From assembly GCF_018131185.1 (NCBI RefSeq), contig NZ_JAFCJE010000014.1, forward strand, positions 1 to 64,000: a stretch of DNA of 64,000 nucleotides. The letters run 5' to 3'. The notes beneath the pieces were generated by a model that was given only the letters and a program-made list of their open reading frames with translations, had not been told where the DNA came from and did not search any database. Every line of letters starts with the position of its first letter. The first letter of the stretch is position 1. Below, one piece after another: positions 60,815-64,000 of this stretch. The translations under genes and the position numbers were made by a program. This DNA is from Bradyrhizobium diazoefficiens. GTDB taxonomy: Bacteria; Pseudomonadota; Alphaproteobacteria; Rhizobiales; Xanthobacteraceae.

Positions 60815-61422
60815 GCGAGGAGGAGTTCCTTGCACGTTGGTCCCGCCGCAAGCGCGAGTCGCGAGCGGAGCCGGCGAAGCCTGCTGCGGCGCAGCCCGCG
60901 CCGCCTTCCGCGGTCAATGACGACGAGAGCGAGCTCGATCTAACGAGCCTGCCGTCGATCGACGAGATCGATGCTGCGACCGACATCACCGCGTTCTTGC
61001 GCAAGGGAATCCCGCAGGACTTGGGTCGTGCGGCTCTTCGCCGCGCTTGGGCCGCCGATCCTGCCATTCGCGACTTCGTCGGTCTCGCGGAGAACGCCTG
61101 GGACTTCAACGATCCGACCGCGATGCCCGGGTTTGGGCCATTGGATTGTTCCTCGGAGGAACTGGCCGCACTCGTCGACCGGATCGTCGGCGGCGTGCGT
61201 GAGGCGGCGCAGTCTCTCCCCGAAGCGTCAATCGAAACGGCGAATTCTTCGGCGCAATTTCATCAAGCCGATGCGATAGCTCCATCCGACGTCGCGAAGT
61301 TGCCGGATGAGACGAAGCGGCCGCCAGTCCCTGTTGCAGTGCAGCCAACGGCGGCAGAGAGATTCGCGGATCTCGCTGAGCCTGTCAGGCCGCGAACGCA
61401 TGGTGGTGCACTGCCGCGCTGA
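60811..61422 (+). CDS. DUF3306 protein of the formate dehydrogenase locus
   Basis: A 203-residue protein. The N-terminal EEEFLARWSRRKRESRAEPA is the hallmark of DUF3306, followed by a Pro/Ala linker and a conserved block (DLTSLPSIDEIDAATDITAF, LRKGIPQDLGRAALRRAWAA, IRDFVGLAENAWDFNDPTAM). The remainder is low-complexity and variable. The IRDF...WDFND block is probably the functional part. Last of the five coupled genes; a 136-nt gap with no gene precedes the TorD-like gene. Confidence 0.85.
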   Translation: MSEEEFLARWSRRKRESRAEPAKPAAAQPAPPSAVNDDESELDLTSLPSIDEIDAATDITAFLRKGIPQDLGRAALRRAWAADPAIRDFVGLAENAWDFNDPTAMPGFGPLDCSSEELAALVDRIVGGVREAAQSLPEASIETANSSAQFHQADAIAPSDVAKLPDETKRPPVPVAVQPTAAERFADLAEPVRPRTHGGALPR

Positions 61423-61558
61423 GCGAATAGACCAAAGACTATAGGGCCAGGCTATGAGCAGGCGATTGACGGTCCGCGGAACCACGATTACGCTTCGCCT
61501 AGTGCTTTGTAAAAAATGAAAATATTCAGCAGACGGGACTCTTGGATGGGAGGTCCAC

Positions 61559-62335
61559 GTGCGTGATGACGGGCTTGAGCGCGCGATCGATGCCGCAGGC
61601 GGCATCGCTCAGCTTGCGCGCAAAATAGGCATCAGCCAGCCCTCCGTCTCGACCTGGTCCCGCGTGCCCGCACAACGGGTGATTGCAGTCGAAAACGCCA
61701 CCGGTGTTTCTCGCAACGACCTGCGCCCCGATCTCTACGAACAGGCCATGCCCGCAGAACCCCTCGATCCCGTCGATGCAGCGCGCGGACGGGAATATGC
61801 ACTGTTGGCGACGTTGCTGTCCGCGCCGCCGTCGAAACGATTGCTGGAGCAGCTCGCTGCATTGGCCGGTGACGCAACGCCGCTCGGGCGTGCGCATGCC
61901 GCGCTCGCCGACGCCGCCGCAAGCGCAGCCCCAAGTCAAGTCGAGCGGGAATATTTCGATCTGTTCGTCGGGCTCGGTCGCGGCGAATTGCTTCCCTACG
62001 CGTCCTACTATCTCACGGGATTCCTCAACGAACGGCCGCTGTCGCGCCTGCGCGCAGACATGGCTGCGCTCGGCATCGAGCGGATCGTCAACAATTCCGA
62101 GCCCGAGGATCATGCCGCGATCCTGTGCGAGATCATGTCGGGCCTAGCCGACGGCTGCCTGGATGCTTCGCCCGAGGCTCAGCGCGCCTTCTTCGACAAG
62201 CACCTGTCGCCCTGGATGGGGCGGCTATTCGCAGACATGGAGAGCGCCGACAATGCGCGATTCTATCGCGCCGTCGGTGCCCTCGGCCGCACCTTCATCG
62301 AGATCGAGACGGAAGCATTCACATTCGCCAATTGA
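61559..62335 (+). CDS. HTH-TorD fusion: molecular chaperone with N-terminal YdaS-like domain
   Basis: A 258-residue two-part protein. Residues about 4-60 form a YdaS/Cro-type HTH (LERAIDAAGGIAQLARKIGI, then SQPSVSTWSRVPAQRVIAVE). Residues about 70-255 are a TorD/DmsD-family redox-enzyme chaperone (YFDLFVGLGRGELLPYASYY, LTGFLNERPLSRLRADMAAL, EPEDHAAILCEIMSGLADGC). Plain TorD proteins are about 200 residues and lack the HTH. The start is a GTG with GGGAGG 5 nt upstream. It probably binds the Tat signal of the nearby formate dehydrogenase; the DNA-binding part suggests regulation tied to chaperone occupancy (inference). Confidence 0.9.
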   Translation: MRDDGLERAIDAAGGIAQLARKIGISQPSVSTWSRVPAQRVIAVENATGVSRNDLRPDLYEQAMPAEPLDPVDAARGREYALLATLLSAPPSKRLLEQLAALAGDATPLGRAHAALADAAASAAPSQVEREYFDLFVGLGRGELLPYASYYLTGFLNERPLSRLRADMAALGIERIVNNSEPEDHAAILCEIMSGLADGCLDASPEAQRAFFDKHLSPWMGRLFADMESADNARFYRAVGALGRTFIEIETEAFTFAN

Positions 62336-62364
62336 TCGACGCGCGTCGGTCCGGGAGAGATGCG

Positions 62365-62574
62365 ATGAGTGACGAGACGAAAGCAAAGGTGGGACGCCGC
62401 GACTTCCTTCGCCAGGTCGGCATCGGCACGGTCGGCGCCGGCGCGACGCTTGCGACACCGCTGGTTGGCTCGGCGCAGGCGGACAGCGAGAACAACGATG
62501 AGAAGCGCAAGGCGCGCTACAAGGAATCCGATCACGTGAAGACGTTCTACCGCGTCAACCGTTATCCGGCCTGA
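62365..62574 (+). CDS. Small Tat-signal protein of the formate dehydrogenase region
   Basis: A 69-residue protein with a twin-arginine signal GRRDFLRQVGIGTVGAGATL and a short polar mature part (ENNDEKRKARYKESDHVKTF then YRVNRYPA). It matches the TIGR02811-type family of formate-dehydrogenase-region Tat-target proteins. It lies between the TorD-like gene and the catalytic subunit gene, 13 nt before the latter's GTG. It may be a small subunit or an export partner of the dehydrogenase. Confidence 0.88.
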   Translation: MSDETKAKVGRRDFLRQVGIGTVGAGATLATPLVGSAQADSENNDEKRKARYKESDHVKTFYRVNRYPA

Positions 62575-62587
62575 GAGGAGGCTGCTC

Positions 62588-64000
62588 GTGCTTATCAAGC
62601 GAACACATCAGCGTTCCGATCGCCGCGGCTCCGTCGCCGAATCCCTTGCCGGCCAGGGCGGGGGACTTGATCGCCGTGCCTTCCTGCGCCGGTCCGGCCT
62701 CGCCGGCGGTGCTCTCGCCGCGCTGGGCGCCATGCCGGTCGGCAGCGTTCGGAAGGCTGAAGCGGCCACGGCCGGCCCGCTCGCGGCCGGCGCGGTCGTC
62801 AAGAAGAGCATCTGCACGCATTGCGCGGTGGGCTGCACCGTCACGGCGGAAGTGCTCAATGGCGTCTGGATCGGGCAGGAGCCGAGCTGGGATTCCCCGA
62901 TCAACCGCGGCTCGCATTGCGCCAAGGGCGCCTCGGTGCGCGAGCTCGTGCACAGCGATCGCCGTCTGCGCTTTCCGATGAAGCTCGTGAACGGGCAATG
63001 GACGCGCGTGTCCTGGGACACGGCGGTGAACGAGATCGGCGACAAGCTGCTCCAGGTGCGCGAGAAGTCAGGCAGCGATTCCGTGTACTGGCTCGGCTCG
63101 GCCAAGATGACCAACGAGGGCTCCTACCTGTTCCGCAAGCTCGGCGCGTTCTGGGGCACCAACAACACCGACCATCAGGCCCGCATCTGCCACTCCACCA
63201 CCGTCACCGGCGTCGCCAACACCTGGGGCTATGGCGCGATGACGAACAGCATCAACGACATGCGCAACTCCAAGACGATGCTGTTCATCGGCAGCAACGC
63301 CGCGGAAGCGCATCCCGTCAGCATGCAGCACCTGCTCGAAGGCAAAGAGCTCAACAAGGCGAACTTCATCGTCTTCGATCCGCGCCTGACCCGCACCGCG
63401 GCGCATGCCACCGAGTATGTCCGCATCCGTCCCGGCACCGACATTCCCGTGCTCTACGGCATGATGTGGCACATCCTTAAGAACGGCTGGGAGGACAAGG
63501 AGTTCATCGCCCAGCGCGTCTACGGGTTCGACGATCTGCGCAAGGAAGTCGAGAAGTGGAATCCGCAGGAGGTCGAGCGCGTCACCGGCGTGCCCGCAGC
63601 CCAGCTCGAACGTGTCGCCAAGATGTTTGCGACGGTCAAGCCCGCGACCATCATCTGGTGCATGGGCCAGACCCAGCACACGGTCGGCACCGCCAATGTG
63701 CGGGCGAGCTGCATTGCCCTGCTGATGACCGGCAATGTCGGCAAGTCCGGCGCCGGCGCCAACATCCTGCGCGGCCATGACAACGTGCAAGGCGCGACCG
63801 ATGTCGGTCTCGATATCGTGACTCTGCCATTCTATTACGGCCTCGCTGAAGGCGCCTGGAAGCACTGGTCGCGGGTCTGGGAGGTCGATTACGATTATCT
63901 GGTCTCCCGCTTCGACGAGAAGAAGCAGATGGAGACGCCAGGCATCCCGCTGACACGCTGGTTCGATGCCGCGCTGCTGCCGAAGGCCGATGTCGCACAG
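62588..64000 (+). CDS. fdhA: Formate dehydrogenase catalytic (alpha) subunit, partial at window end
   Basis: 471 codons are visible, running off the right edge in frame. The start is GTG with GAGGAGG 6 nt upstream. A twin-arginine signal (LDRRAFLRRSGLAGGALAAL) marks periplasmic export. The [4Fe-4S] cysteines are Cys76, Cys79, Cys83 and Cys111 (ICTHCAVGC ... GSHCAKG). The molybdo-/tungsto-pterin domain follows, with the catalytic Cys201-His202 in QARICHSTTV; this is a Cys enzyme, not a selenocysteine one. Later parts include FIVFDPRLTRTAAHATEYV and GMGQTQHTVGTANVR-like WCMGQTQHTVG. It oxidises formate to CO2; beta and gamma subunits should lie beyond the window. Confidence 0.95.
   Translation, partial: MLIKRTHQRSDRRGSVAESLAGQGGGLDRRAFLRRSGLAGGALAALGAMPVGSVRKAEAATAGPLAAGAVVKKSICTHCAVGCTVTAEVLNGVWIGQEPSWDSPINRGSHCAKGASVRELVHSDRRLRFPMKLVNGQWTRVSWDTAVNEIGDKLLQVREKSGSDSVYWLGSAKMTNEGSYLFRKLGAFWGTNNTDHQARICHSTTVTGVANTWGYGAMTNSINDMRNSKTMLFIGSNAAEAHPVSMQHLLEGKELNKANFIVFDPRLTRTAAHATEYVRIRPGTDIPVLYGMMWHILKNGWEDKEFIAQRVYGFDDLRKEVEKWNPQEVERVTGVPAAQLERVAKMFATVKPATIIWCMGQTQHTVGTANVRASCIALLMTGNVGKSGAGANILRGHDNVQGATDVGLDIVTLPFYYGLAEGAWKHWSRVWEVDYDYLVSRFDEKKQMETPGIPLTRWFDAALLPKADVAQ

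Overview
The window looks like a chromosomal segment of a Bradyrhizobium-type alphaproteobacterium. This rests on GC-rich coding sequence with strong GC3 bias, several dispersed palindromic repeats of the kind common in Bradyrhizobium and Rhodopseudomonas (27489-27535, 35879-36018, 42022-42068, probably 18583-18615), Omp25/Omp31-type porin and FixJ-type regulators, and a Tat-exported formate dehydrogenase locus with its alphaproteobacterial accessory genes. The species cannot be fixed from the sequence alone. I see no insertion sequence, integrase, prophage or CRISPR array.

Layout. 0.1-4 kb: a MacA/MacB-like tripartite efflux operon with a small LuxR-type regulator. 4.5-7.4 kb: an orphan FixJ-type response regulator, then five consecutive small secreted curlin-like repeat proteins. 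7.6-13.1 kb: a secreted protein, GNAT enzyme, degenerate SDR, porin-like protein, serine hydrolase, and an ArsR/SRPBCC pair with a probably leaderless, operator-flanked promoter. 13.2-24.3 kb: a catabolic region with two IclR regulators. One operon holds a CoA transferase and two solute-binding proteins. The other holds a flavin hydroxylase, an FAH-family hydrolase and a solute-binding protein, with an extradiol dioxygenase diverging from it. One inverted-repeat motif recurs at three regulatory positions here. 24.3-27.5 kb: a NarX/NarL-like two-component pair and a DUF2380-like protein. 27.5-32.9 kb: a sugar-acid cluster (idonate dehydrogenase, gluconate 5-dehydrogenase, enolase-superfamily dehydratase, GntR regulator, MFS permease). 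32.9-39.8 kb: ArsB-type and MFS transporters, a hybrid PAS kinase and a zinc peptidase. 40-43.3 kb: biotin-dependent acyl-CoA carboxylase alpha subunit, oxaloacetate decarboxylase-like protein and acylphosphatase. 43.4-49 kb: a second hybrid kinase, a GbsR-like regulator with an operon of DUF4166 and membrane-anchored TIGR01777 proteins, LysR and a tautomerase. 49-54 kb: DnaB-like ATPase, LipB, FliN-like protein, tRNA-Leu(GAG), and a Zur-box-controlled COG0523 GTPase (ZigA-like), followed by several very small membrane proteins. 54-64 kb: a WD40-cytochrome c fusion, then the formate dehydrogenase locus. That locus has a divergent polyferredoxin protein, five genes coupled by 4-bp ATGA overlaps (lipoate/biotin-ligase-like, DUF6505, DUF6352, DUF3305, DUF3306), a TorD chaperone with an N-terminal HTH, a small Tat-signal protein, and the catalytic subunit, which runs off the window end.

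Most interesting points: two 78-residue single-span membrane proteins 20 kb apart that align without gaps; the tightly coupled formate dehydrogenase accessory module with its HTH-TorD fusion; the five-gene curlin-like cluster without secretion genes; and regulator genes whose start codons lie inside palindromes directly downstream of good promoters.
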